DNA of 64,000 nucleotides from Oceanobacillus chungangensis (lineage in GTDB: Bacteria; Bacillota; Bacilli; Bacillales; Amphibacillaceae), in the NCBI RefSeq assembly GCF_003369565.1, contig NZ_PIOD01000006.1, forward strand, positions 1 through 64,000, in the 5' to 3' direction. This document shows, piece after piece, positions 16,524-24,999 of this stretch; position 1 is the first letter of the stretch, and each line of letters begins with the position of its first letter. Both the position numbers and the translations under genes were made by a program. The notes beneath the pieces were generated by a model that saw only the letters and a program-made list of their open reading frames with translations, made no database searches and was not told the DNA's origin.

Positions 16524-18869
16524 GTGAACATTATAAATCTAGCTATGGCTAATATTAGGAAAAATAAATCTGCGAGTGTATCGCTATTTATATTTATTTT
16601 GGTTGCCGCGCTTCTGCTTAATATTGGTCTAATGGTCATTACTCAAATAAATTCATTTTTTGATAACAAAGTGGAACAATTAAGCGATCCCCATGTTTCC
16701 ATTATGATGGATAAAGCAAGTTACCATGCCGATTATGAAGCGTTTTTAGCGAACTATTCTAGAATAACAAATACCGAGACAGAAGAAATTATCATGATGG
16801 GCTCAGCCAAATTTGATTTTGGCAATAGTGAATTAAATAATAGTATCATTATTTTTAATGCAGGGAACAGTCGTATGATGGGACCGTTAAAATTAATTGA
16901 AAAGCTAAATACATCGGGTGCCAATGATATTTATATTCCTTACAGCTTTAAAACAAGTGGAAATTATCGATTAGGTGATAGCTTTACTATTCACTATCAA
17001 AATAAGGACTATGAATATCGAATTGCTGGATTCTTAGAAACAACGATGATGGGTACAAATAACGTTGGCGTTATGAAATTTATGCTGCCGGACACTCCCT
17101 ATCAAGCTTTAGCTGATAAATTAGACGAACAATCCGATGCGATGATCTTATCTGCAGTGATGGAAGATAAAACCCAATCAACGAAGCTGTTAAATGATTT
17201 TACTAAAGAATTTCCACAATCTGTTGTTGGGGAGACGACTTCCTATATATTGGGTTTAGATATTGAAATGGTGAAAAGTGTGAATACATTAACGGTTAAT
17301 ATTGTGGCTACCATTTTAGTAGCTTTTGCTGCCATTATTGTACTAGTTTCACTAATTGTCATTAAGTTCCGTGTATCAAACAGCATTGAAGATGGAATGG
17401 CGAATATAGGAGCACTTAAAGCGTTAGGCTATACGAGCCTGCAAATTGTTTCTTCCATTATTTTGCAGTTTATCTTAATAGCCTTAAGTGCAAGTATGGC
17501 GGGGATAGCATTGTCATATGGTTTAATGCCTTTTATTGGAGGAGTTGTTTCAGCTTTAAATGGTTTAGTATGGGAACAAAGCTTTGATATTACCATTAAT
17601 ATTGTCAGTATTCTTGTTGTTGTTTTAAGTGTTGTAATCGTGACATTACTATCTGCCTTTCGTGTCCGAAAAATTTTGCCTGTTGTGGCACTGCGGGGAG
17701 GCATTCGAACGCACAGTTTTAGAAAAAATCACTTCCCGCTGGAAAAAGCAACAGGTGGTCTTCACTTCTTGCTTGCGATTAAATCAATGCTGGCAAATGC
17801 AAAACAAAATACGATGATTCTTTTAATCATGATTGCGTTAACTTTTGCATCTGTCTTTTCAATGGTACTATATTACAACATTGCATCAGATAAAACAGCA
17901 TTTGTTAACATGTTTGGATCTGAACCAGCGAATGTTTTTATTGATGTTAAGCCGGAAGCTGATACAAGAGAATTTTTGAGAGAAATAAAACAAATGGATC
18001 ATGTTAAGAAAGTGAATATTTTCGACTTGATTACGACAAAAGTTGATGGTCAAACCGTATATACAAATGTTACAGATCGTTATGACGATTTAGAGAATAA
18101 TGTCGTCTATGAAGGACGACAGCCTACGCATGAAAACGAAATATCCATTTCCTGGGTAGTGTCAAATCAAATTAATAAAGAAATTGGTGATACGGTTGAA
18201 GTTGAATATGGAGCGGAGACAAAGCGTTATTTAGTAACGGGGGTGAGCCAATCTATTGGTAACTTAGGACAGATAGCAGCACTGACAATGGATGGGATTC
18301 AGCAATTACAATCAGATTACCAAGGGTCGACCTTATATGTATACTTAAATGATATTAAGAACAAAGACTTTATAAAAAATCTAAAGGAGCAGTATGGAGA
18401 TAATATTGTTGAAACGTTAGATATTGATGAAAATATTGAAAGCCAGACGGGCATGTATACAGCTGCAGTGTTTGCTATTATGGTGATGGTGCTAACAATT
18501 ACCGTTCTAATCGTAGTGATGATACTGTATTTGGTAATTAAAACGATGATTATTAAACGCAAAAAAGAGTTTGGTGTAATGAAAGCAATAGGCTATTCAA
18601 CCATTCAACTGATGAGCCAAATTTCCATCAGTTTCCTGCCTGTAATTACTGCAGGTGTTGCAATCGGTGGTGTGCTGGGCTATTTTTTCACGAATCCAAT
18701 GCTTTCCGCTTTACTTTCAAGCGCAGGGGTTAAACGATTGGACTTTACTATTCATTTACCAACTATATTAATACTATGTGTGAGCATCGTTATTTTGGCC
18801 TATATTGTGTCATTGCTCGTATCACGAAGAATTAAATATATTTCTGCTTATGGATTGATTACAGAATAG
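16524..18869 (+). CDS. FtsX-type ABC transporter permease
   Basis: A 781-residue permease with two FtsX modules: TM1 (about 10-40), an extracellular domain (about 45-250), three TM segments (about 255-385), then a second TM, extracellular domain and three-TM block from about 425 to 775. The repeated coupling-helix sequences IGALKALGYTSLQIVSS and FGVMKAIGYSTIQLMSQ mark the two modules. GTG 16524 follows ATGGGGTGG and the stop of the ATPase. It forms a transporter with that ATPase. The eight-TM, two-extracellular-domain layout is the common MacB/lipoprotein-export-like type, not the ten-TM BceB type with one large loop. Confidence 0.85.
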   Translation: MNIINLAMANIRKNKSASVSLFIFILVAALLLNIGLMVITQINSFFDNKVEQLSDPHVSIMMDKASYHADYEAFLANYSRITNTETEEIIMMGSAKFDFGNSELNNSIIIFNAGNSRMMGPLKLIEKLNTSGANDIYIPYSFKTSGNYRLGDSFTIHYQNKDYEYRIAGFLETTMMGTNNVGVMKFMLPDTPYQALADKLDEQSDAMILSAVMEDKTQSTKLLNDFTKEFPQSVVGETTSYILGLDIEMVKSVNTLTVNIVATILVAFAAIIVLVSLIVIKFRVSNSIEDGMANIGALKALGYTSLQIVSSIILQFILIALSASMAGIALSYGLMPFIGGVVSALNGLVWEQSFDITINIVSILVVVLSVVIVTLLSAFRVRKILPVVALRGGIRTHSFRKNHFPLEKATGGLHFLLAIKSMLANAKQNTMILLIMIALTFASVFSMVLYYNIASDKTAFVNMFGSEPANVFIDVKPEADTREFLREIKQMDHVKKVNIFDLITTKVDGQTVYTNVTDRYDDLENNVVYEGRQPTHENEISISWVVSNQINKEIGDTVEVEYGAETKRYLVTGVSQSIGNLGQIAALTMDGIQQLQSDYQGSTLYVYLNDIKNKDFIKNLKEQYGDNIVETLDIDENIESQTGMYTAAVFAIMVMVLTITVLIVVMILYLVIKTMIIKRKKEFGVMKAIGYSTIQLMSQISISFLPVITAGVAIGGVLGYFFTNPMLSALLSSAGVKRLDFTIHLPTILILCVSIVILAYIVSLLVSRRIKYISAYGLITE

Positions 18870-18993
18870 AGCGAGTGGATGAATAATTAATGCAATATCG
18901 TCATTTAATTTAATTAGTTCTAGAAAATGATTTATTATAAACAAATATTTATATATACTTTCATTATGAGTAAAAATTAATGGAGGAATTGAT

Positions 18994-19572
18994 ATGACAG
19001 AGGATAATAAAAACAGTAATCATAAGAAGTTAACACTGCAACGTGAAGAATTACTTATATCATTAAAAGCTCGTTTTGAGACAAATATGAACCGTCATCC
19101 AGGCCTGAAATGGGAGAAAATCCAAGCAAAGCTGGATGCTAATTCTGAAAAGCTATGGTCGCTCAGTGAAATGGAAAAAACTGGCGGTGAACCAGATGTG
19201 GTTGGTTACGATAAAGAGAAGGATGAATATATTTTTTACGATTGTTCAGCGGAGAGTCCTAAAGGCCGCAGAAGTATTTGTTACGATCGCGAGGCGCTAG
19301 AGTCAAGGAAAAAACATAAACCAGAAAATAGCGCTATTGATATGGCAAATTCCATAGGTATCGAAATTTTAACGGAAGAACAATACAGACAACTGCAGAA
19401 ACTAGGTAATTTCGATTTAAAAACGTCTAGTTGGGTTGAGACACCTTCTGATATTAGAAAACTAGGCGGGGCTATCTTTTGCGATCGTCGCTACGACACG
19501 GTCTTTATGTACCATAATGGAGCAGATTCCTACTATGCTGCAAGGGGATTCCGTGGCTCTTTAAGGGTCTGA
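18994..19572 (+). CDS. DUF4256 family protein
   Basis: A 192-residue soluble protein matching the DUF4256 pattern: RFETNMNRHPGLKWEKIQAK, METKTGG-like EMEKTGGEPDVVGYD, FYDCSAESPKGRRSICYDRE, GIEILTEEQYRQLQ and the C-terminal YYAARGFRGSLRV. The family is widespread in bacteria with no assigned function. ATG 18994 follows GGAGG. It stands alone with its own promoter-like region and a strong terminator behind it. Confidence 0.85.
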   Translation: MTEDNKNSNHKKLTLQREELLISLKARFETNMNRHPGLKWEKIQAKLDANSEKLWSLSEMEKTGGEPDVVGYDKEKDEYIFYDCSAESPKGRRSICYDREALESRKKHKPENSAIDMANSIGIEILTEEQYRQLQKLGNFDLKTSSWVETPSDIRKLGGAIFCDRRYDTVFMYHNGADSYYAARGFRGSLRV

Positions 19573-19590
19573 CTTATATAAAGTTATGGA

Positions 19591-19640
19591 AAACCTTCCT
19601 ATTGGGATTATTATAAATCTCGAATAGGAGGGTTTTTTTT
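19591..19640 (+). terminator. Intrinsic terminator after the DUF4256 gene
   Basis: AAACCTTCCTATT pairs with AATAGGAGGGTTT, followed by eight T. Confidence 0.75.
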
Positions 19641-19795
19641 ATCATTTCCATATGCAGTTATACTAGGGGAAATATCTTCTCATCAACTCAACTAAAAAAG
19701 TATAAACTCCTTTTCAAACCCTCATATTCCCTACATTAAGAGAGGTTCTTTATGCTATAATTTATAGGGCGTAAATTCTTGGTCAAGAGAGGTGA

Positions 19796-21259
19796 ATTGC
19801 TTCGCTTATTGGAATATTAATTATTACAATTGGTCTTATTCCTATTGTATTAGCTTTTGCTATTAGTCAAATTTTTAAAGGATCTAAACTGTCCAAAGGG
19901 TTATTCATAGGGATGTGTTTACTAGCTTTTTGGCAATTTTACATAGGAGTTCTTTACTTTGAAGAGTCTTGGAATGAAGATGTTGTTTTATTACTTTTTC
20001 GTATGTTCCGCTTCGGTCCAATCTTTACTATACCTACCCTCTTTTATTTAATATCCATCATCATACAGGATGAGCCAATGAGAAAGGGTAACAATCGATG
20101 GATAGAAGGTATTTCTAAGTCAGTATTTAATAAAAAAAACTTCTACCTATTACTTGCTTGGAGTGTATTTGTTTATCTTGTTGATTGGACAACGTTAGGT
20201 ATTGCTAAACTAAATATTGTTAGTTTAGATTTTTCTTCTATTAAATTTTATTACCCAGTTTATGGGACGTTAGGCTTGTTGTTTAAAATTCATATGGCTA
20301 GCTTTGTGCTTATCTTAACAATGGCATTTATTATTTTGCCAAAGCTTCTGAATGCGAATACAAAAAACTTTTTAATGAGATTTTCTATATATGCAGTGCT
20401 TTTTTATACATTTGGTTTATTAAACTTTCATCCAGCGACGGGCATGATAACTGGTAGCATAGGAGTCATACTATTCTCTACGTTAATTATGTTAGAGTTT
20501 GTAAAGCTGAACACGAATATGAAGTTAAATTACCATGAGTTGATGGAAAGACAAAAAAAGTTAGACTATACAGGAAGCCTAACTGCCAGTTTAATACATG
20601 AGGTTAAAAACACTAATCAGATAATAAAAGGTTTTTCTAAAATGTTAAACAAGATAGAATTCATGACGGATAGAGACAATGGTGCTATAGAGATGATCAT
20701 GAAGTCTTCAGAGCATTTACGAGAACTTGCAGACAATTACCAAGAATATATGAAAGCGTCCAAAATAGTACTTAAAGTAGATGATTTGAAGTCAGTTATT
20801 TACAATGCTATAGAAATGTCGCAAGAAATTACGAAAGAGCGTCATGTGGAAATTGAATTCATCAATCATTTTAAACCATTAAAGGCTTACATAAATAAAA
20901 CCTATCTGGAACAAGTGTTTATTAATTTGATCAAAAATAGTGTAGAGGCTATTCCAGAGGGTAAGGAAATTAAGAAAATAACGATTAGAACAGAAGTTGT
21001 CGACAAGAGTATCTTAATTCATTTTTGGGATACTGGAAATGGGATACCTTTTGAAAATTGGGAAAGTGTTTTTAATCCATTTATGTCTAATAAAGATAGC
21101 GGGATGGGATTAGGACTTCCTTTTGTTAAAAAGGTATTAATCGAGCATTTGGGAAACATCAGCATTGTTGAAAGCACTGCTATGGGAACACATTTTCAAA
21201 TTGAATTACCCCAGAATGGGTTGGTGGATTTGGAGCAACTAGATAAAGGATCTGCTTAA
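19796..21259 (+). CDS. Multi-TM sensor histidine kinase with an unresolved start
   Basis: The protein has about seven N-terminal TM segments, a linker, a HisKA-like segment SLTASLIHEVKNTNQ with the phospho-acceptor His, and a HATPase domain (FINLIKNSVEAI, FWDTGNGIPFENW, SGMGLGLPFVKKVL). This is like Bacillus sporulation-type kinases, but the specific role is unknown. The first canonical start is ATG 19913, yet the frame is open upstream and encodes a clear first TM segment (IGILIITIGLIPIVLAFAIS) back to about 19796, where AGAGGTGA sits. No ATG, GTG or TTG in this frame lies near that RBS; the TTG at 19797 is in another frame and stops after eight codons. Either a one-base lesion has split the N-terminus or a rare ATT start is used. 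Confidence 0.75.
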   Translation: MASLIGILIITIGLIPIVLAFAISQIFKGSKLSKGLFIGMCLLAFWQFYIGVLYFEESWNEDVVLLLFRMFRFGPIFTIPTLFYLISIIIQDEPMRKGNNRWIEGISKSVFNKKNFYLLLAWSVFVYLVDWTTLGIAKLNIVSLDFSSIKFYYPVYGTLGLLFKIHMASFVLILTMAFIILPKLLNANTKNFLMRFSIYAVLFYTFGLLNFHPATGMITGSIGVILFSTLIMLEFVKLNTNMKLNYHELMERQKKLDYTGSLTASLIHEVKNTNQIIKGFSKMLNKIEFMTDRDNGAIEMIMKSSEHLRELADNYQEYMKASKIVLKVDDLKSVIYNAIEMSQEITKERHVEIEFINHFKPLKAYINKTYLEQVFINLIKNSVEAIPEGKEIKKITIRTEVVDKSILIHFWDTGNGIPFENWESVFNPFMSNKDSGMGLGLPFVKKVLIEHLGNISIVESTAMGTHFQIELPQNGLVDLEQLDKGSA

Positions 21260-21292
21260 GAAAGCGGATCCATTTTTCATGGAGTGAAAGGA

Positions 21293-21370
21293 ATGGCTTT
21301 AGGGGGACAGCTTGGATTAATTAGTAATATGATTTTTTATGATGCCCCTAAGAGTAATTCTGCTAGTTAA
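21293..21370 (+). CDS. Candidate 25-residue ORF after the histidine kinase
   Basis: GGAG stands 8 nt before an ATG opening a 25-codon frame (MALGGQLGLISNMIFYDAP and onward). It lies 33 nt after the kinase and could be co-transcribed. It overlaps the end of the convergent gene by 8 bp. No family is recognised. Confidence 0.3.
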   Translation: MALGGQLGLISNMIFYDAPKSNSAS

Positions 21371-21767
21371 TTAACTTCCAAGCAATCTTATTATCAATAA
21401 AATCCTTATTTATACCATTACTATGAGGCAGAATTTTATTTTCGATAAAAATTACTTCCTTGGCATATCGTTTGATTCTCGGCATTACAAAACTGATCCT
21501 TCTTTTATCTCTACCTAGAAAATCAAAAGAATAAAAAGCAACAACATCAATGTTACTTTCTAAATTTATAAGATATGTTATTAGTTCATTTAAACCTGGT
21601 CGCTGTAAATTCAAATATCCAAGATCGGAAAATTTCTTTACAATATCAATATTGTACTCATTTAAACGTTCTAAAATTTTATTTTCTATTGCTGCGACAT
21701 TATAATTTTTTTCTACAATACGTTGGGAATAGAATATCCCTGTTTTGTAATTATATGAATTAAACAT
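21363..21767 (-). CDS. Truncated serine-recombinase-like protein
   Basis: A 134-residue protein whose middle resembles the resolvase catalytic domain: RPGLNELITYLINLE followed by NIDVVAFYSFDFLGRDKRRI, compare the usual RPGL...DVVVVYxLDRLGR. The N-terminal part with the catalytic Ser (normally YxRVS) is replaced by unrelated sequence (MFNSYNYKTGIFYSQR), and no DNA-binding domain follows. It therefore should not recombine DNA and may be a diverged remnant or a repurposed domain. The start ATG is preceded by a GATGAGGAG RBS, so it may be translated. GC content matches its surroundings. Confidence 0.5.
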   Translation of the reverse strand: MFNSYNYKTGIFYSQRIVEKNYNVAAIENKILERLNEYNIDIVKKFSDLGYLNLQRPGLNELITYLINLESNIDVVAFYSFDFLGRDKRRISFVMPRIKRYAKEVIFIENKILPHSNGINKDFIDNKIAWKLIN

Positions 21768-21995
21768 TATAACTCCTCATCTTTATAACTCAAGTGAATA
21801 CTATAAGTAATTAACACTTTTCTCAAGAACTATACTTAAAGCTGTATATTGTAAAAAGGCTTTATCTATTCGTGATTGTTGAGTGAAAGATATTGTATCA
21901 GTCACTAGTTTTAATTAAAAAGGGAATTTTCGGAATGTTTTGTTGACATATATTCAAATTAATGGTTTTATTAACTCAAGTAATAGAAGGATTGC

Positions 21996-22265
21996 TTGGA
22001 AATGGCACTCTCGTCTAGACTTCGCAGAACAACCTGCAGAGTCACGCTCAACAAGAAAAAGTTTACTAATAAAACTACCAATATATTCAAGTTAGTTGTA
22101 AGAACAAGTATTAAATTTGATAAATGTTGGATAATCGTGTCAGTAATAAACCAGTTGGCATCTCAGTTAGGTAGAATCGATGAAGAGCGCAAGAGAAAAA
22201 ATCTTATAGCTCCTCAACTAAAAAGAGTCAAAATATCAAACAGTACAAGCTGTATTGAAGTATAA
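21996..22265 (+). CDS. Doubtful 89-residue ORF
   Basis: An open frame with no clear start signal, rich in Arg, Lys and Thr and of low complexity (RRTTCRVTLNKKKFTNKTTN). It ends 14 nt before the zinc-ribbon gene. The sequence could be a decayed transposase or recombinase tail, but I cannot support a family. It may not be a gene. Confidence 0.2.
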   Translation: MEMALSSRLRRTTCRVTLNKKKFTNKTTNIFKLVVRTSIKFDKCWIIVSVINQLASQLGRIDEERKRKNLIAPQLKRVKISNSTSCIEV

Positions 22266-22279
22266 TATGGGGTGATAGT

Positions 22280-22534
22280 ATGAAAAGATATAAAAAATGT
22301 CAAAGCTGTGCCATGCCATTAAAGAAGATGGAAGACCGTGGTACGGAAAAGGATTTAGATAAAAGTTTAATGTATTGTAAGCATTGTTTTCAGGAAGGAG
22401 AATTCATTCAAAAGGAATTTTCTGTAGATGAAATGAAAATATTTGTAAAAGATAAATGCATCGAGATGGGGCTTCCGAAGTTTTTGGCAGGAATGTTTGT
22501 AAAAAACCTTCATAAATTGGAGAGGTGGAAATAG
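22280..22534 (+). CDS. Small zinc-ribbon protein
   Basis: An 84-residue protein with two paired Cys motifs, CQSCAMPL (Cys8 and Cys11) and YCKHCF (Cys33 and Cys36), that would bind one Zn. It continues into a helical tail (EFSVDEMKIFVKDKCIEMGL). This matches the short 'putative zinc ribbon' family found widely in Firmicutes, whose function is unknown. ATG 22280 follows GGGGTGAT. Confidence 0.75.
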   Translation: MKRYKKCQSCAMPLKKMEDRGTEKDLDKSLMYCKHCFQEGEFIQKEFSVDEMKIFVKDKCIEMGLPKFLAGMFVKNLHKLERWK

Positions 22535-22678
22535 ACATTACTTCCTAGCTAAAGATCATGATGTTAGGCTTATTTCATTTTGATGACTATAGTGAAGCCC
22601 TTTGTTGCGATACTTAAATAGGGCATCGCCATTTTTGGTTGATTAACATAGAAGATTATGGAGTATTGTACATAAAGT

Positions 22679-22745
22679 AACGAGTGCGAGAGATGAATTC
22701 GAACGGTAGCTGCCTTTTCCTTGTTGTACTAACGTAAGAAGAAGT
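22679..22745. repeat. Dispersed intergenic repeat (GAATCGAACGG type)
   Basis: AACGAGTGCGAGAGATGAAT, then TCGAACGGTAGCTG and CTAACGTAAGAAG, is a copy of a repeat also seen at 24303-24370 and 24881-24950. Confidence 0.5.
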
Positions 22746-22828
22746 TATTGAAATAAAAATATTGAAGCGTACAAATGAAAAAGGGCCAGACCAATTGATA
22801 AACAAGCAAATCTGCCCCTAAAATATTC

Positions 22829-23364
22829 TTATTCTTTAGGTTGTAAATCCTCAATCGAATCAATGTCCATATATTCAGGTACAACAAAACCAATTTTTGC
22901 ACCGGTTAAGTTTTCACCTAAAATAACAATGTCCTCCTGGTATTGTTCATAAAAAGCACCATGCGTTACAGGTAACCAAGGAGCAAGTGATGCATCAGCT
23001 TCGCCGTTAGCTATTGCCGGGTCCTTTCATCTCCGTCGACCGCCTCTACGCCTTCTGTCCACTCATTTACTTTATCTTGATTCTCATCGCCCCAATTCAT
23101 TGCTGCTTCCTCAATTGAAATATTTTGCGCGTCAAGCATGACTGTTTCCATATCTTCTGATTCCCAGTTGAAACGATCAAGAATTTCATAGGCATTGGGC
23201 ATATCCTCTTTTAAACCTATTCTTGCCATTGTATGAATGCTATCCTCTTCACCAAATGAACCTTGTGGATCCTCTAAATATTTCAAATCATAAGAAGCAA
23301 ACATATAGTGTGGATTCCAACCAACTACAATATGCGAGAGAACCCATTGTAACAACACAATCAC
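22829..23364 (-). pseudogene. Glycine-betaine-type substrate-binding protein (OpuAC-like) remnant
   Basis: The minus strand encodes GWNPHYMFASYDLKYLEDPQ through VNEWTEGVEAVDGD, then, after a frameshift near 23010 and a deletion of about 40 codons, AIANGEADASLAPWLPVTHG, NLTGAKIGFVVPEYM and DIDSIEDLQ to a TAA at 22829. This is the order of OpuAC: the betaine-binding Trp-rich GW.PHW region, the C-terminal lobe, then ADASL.AWLP.TH. The signal peptide and the first part of the protein are missing. No opuAA or opuAB gene is nearby. The upstream break abuts the DUF5412 remnant on the other strand. Confidence 0.75.
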
Positions 23365-23583
23365 CTGATTCTAAAATCACTATTGACTTTTATACTGTAA
23401 ATGGCGGAGCGGCTACCTCCATCGGTGTATTAGGAATAGTAGAATGTCCCCTTTGGTTTAAGAAAAATATTTATCATGAATAACAATATGGACAAAGTTG
23501 ATATTGAATGGAAAAATAACCATACCATCACAATTAACAATCATACGTTGAACCTGAATAAAGGAAAAATTTTTTCGGATTAA
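23340..23583 (+). pseudogene. DUF5412-like gene, N-terminally truncated and frameshifted
   Basis: The frame reads SPDSKITIDFYTVNGGAATS, IGVLGIVECPLWFKKNIYHE and a stop. One base further it continues NNMDKVDIEWKNNHTITINN and ends LNLNKGKIFSD at 23583. Joined, this is the conserved C-terminal half of the DUF5412 family of Bacillus membrane-anchored proteins. The TM N-terminus is missing and a 1-nt deletion near 23482 breaks the rest. It overlaps the OpuAC remnant by about 25 bp, the point where two unrelated genes were fused head to head. Confidence 0.65.
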
Positions 23584-23600
23584 CAAATATTTCTCACACT

Positions 23601-23652
23601 AAATGGTGCAAGAATTCAATAAAGCGATCAATTTATTGATCGCTATTTCTAA
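23601..23652. repeat. Dispersed 'TGGTGCRA' repeat with hairpin
   Basis: AAATGGTGCAAGAATTCAAT, then AGCGATCAATTTATTGATCGCT, a perfect stem. Same family as 7127-7185 and 25413-25465, but with a poorer T run. Confidence 0.55.
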
Positions 23653-23895
23653 TTCAGGGATTGGATTTCAATCTGATTTGAATATTATGTTATCATTCAG
23701 ATGTACAGATATTGAGCTACCATGAAAGTTTACATCCGAAAATCCTAAAAAAGACAAAAACAAACTAGACCCAGCATTTTATGATTTTTAAAAGCTGAGA
23801 CAAGATTGTTGTGAATGCACCCAAAAGTCATTATAGACATAGAAACAAACTTTCATTCCTTGTGGTGTAGCGCTGATTTTGCGCTTCATGAATGG

Positions 23896-23925
23896 CTAAC
23901 GGGCCAGTAGAGTTGAAGAAGGTTT
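23896..23925. repeat. Dispersed repeat, short copy (CTAACGGGCCAGTAGAGTTG)
   Basis: Partial copy of the CTAACnGGCAG...GTTGAAGAA element that is longer at 24303-24370. Confidence 0.45.
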
Positions 23926-23990
23926 TATATTTAATCTATGGTAATATATTTATTAGAAGATACAATTTTTTGAAAACGGAGGGGTATTTT

Positions 23991-24290
23991 ATGAAAAGAA
24001 AATTAGGTTTAGTTTTTGGTTTAATAGGAGTTCTTGCATTATCAATTGGATTTACAGATGTAATAGCAAAAGAACAAACTGACGTTAGTAATGGAGATAA
24101 AATTAGAGTTGTAACAGTAGAGGAACAAGAAGTGCGTGAAAATGAGGATATTGAAGGGAAAGACCTTAAAACAGTTATAACAGTAGAAGAACAAAATAGA
24201 GTAGAGAATTCATCAGCTTTATCAGGATTTGTACCACAAGAAAATGGACACGGGTTTTATTTTATTAAGAGCAATATACTGAATAATTAA
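23991..24290 (+). CDS. Hypothetical small secreted protein
   Basis: 99 residues from the ATG at 23991, which follows GGAGGGG; the frame is open further upstream but without signal. The first 27 residues (MKRKLGLVFGLIGVLALSIG and onward to DVIAKE) look like a signal peptide. The mature part is short, acidic and carries two similar blocks, RVVTVEEQEVRENEDIEG and KTVITVEEQNRVENSS. There is no Cys, no sorting motif, and no family that I recognise. Confidence 0.55.
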   Translation: MKRKLGLVFGLIGVLALSIGFTDVIAKEQTDVSNGDKIRVVTVEEQEVRENEDIEGKDLKTVITVEEQNRVENSSALSGFVPQENGHGFYFIKSNILNN

Positions 24291-24302
24291 ATTTAATTGG
24301 TG

Positions 24303-24370
24303 CGTTACTTGAAGATGAGATCGAACGGCAGCTATTAAGCTAACTGGGCAGATTAGTTGAAGAAGCAATG
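24303..24370. repeat. Dispersed intergenic repeat, long copy
   Basis: CGTTACTTGAAGATGAGATC, GAACGGCAGCTATTAAGCTA and ACTGGGCAGATTAGTTGAAG follow one another. Matches 24881-24950 closely, with shorter relatives at 5793-5818, 22679-22745, 23896-23925, 25527-25556 and 40761-40790. Confidence 0.6.
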
Positions 24371-24568
24371 CTTGTTAATAAAAAAACTTTTAGTTTGGTG
24401 ATGGGGAAGTTAAAGAGAAAATATGGGAATGGTTCTTAGATAAATTGGGGTTGTCCCTAAATGTCTCAAAAAATATAGGGAATAGAATTTATCCCTATAT
24501 TTTTTTCAATACTTTTATTTGCATAATTTCAGAGGAATATTTGTTCTAAAATATGAATACGTTTAGTC

Positions 24569-24781
24569 TTATTCCCCAGGTCGATGATAGCCATCGCTTG
24601 TATGATGCGACATATGTTGCCCATATTGACTTTGTTGGGAGCCGTGATAACCGTCATGATGCATCATATGTTGCCCATGATGCATCATATGTTGTGGGTG
24701 ATAATAATAATGATGATGATAATGATGGTGATAATGGTGATGCGCAGTTCCTCCAGGTTGTTGACGTAAATTATCTGACAT
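24569..24781 (-). CDS. Histidine-rich small protein
   Basis: 70 residues from the ATG at 24781, preceded by GAAGGAAGGTG 7 nt upstream; a longer frame exists without an RBS. After MSDNLRQQPGGTA almost every second residue is His (HHHYHHHYHHHYYYHPQHMM, then tandem QHMMHH units and GYHGSQQSQYGQHMSHH). About 26 of 70 residues are His, with Met, Tyr and Gln. It should bind transition metals or be a structural, coat-like spore protein; the sequence alone does not decide. The underlying DNA contains an imperfect 21-bp tandem repeat (ATGCATCATATGTTGCCC). Confidence 0.6.
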   Translation of the reverse strand: MSDNLRQQPGGTAHHHYHHHYHHHYYYHPQHMMHHGQHMMHHDGYHGSQQSQYGQHMSHHTSDGYHRPGE

Positions 24782-24880
24782 TTGTACACCTTCCTTCTCA
24801 TTGTTCAAGATAATCTTATTCACATGATTAAAAAAGGTGCCTGTTTATTGTAATATACATGCCTAGCTTGTTAAGCTACT

Positions 24881-24950
24881 GGTACATTAGTGTTGAAGAT
24901 GAAATCGAACGGGAGCTATTGTGCTAACAGGGCAGATTATTTGAAGAAAC
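24881..24950. repeat. Dispersed intergenic repeat, long copy
   Basis: GGTACATTAGTGTTGAAGAT, GAAATCGAACGGGAGCTATT and GTGCTAACAGGGCAGATTAT, parallel to 24303-24370 along its length. Confidence 0.6.
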
Positions 24951-24999
24951 TAAATTCTGTTAAGATATTATTATAGAGAAAAAATAGGGGGAAAAGTAA

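Noticed and set aside
24650-24710. Tandem repeats that could suggest a CRISPR-like array
   Set aside because: The units are inside a His-rich coding region, have no spacer of constant length and there are only two or three.
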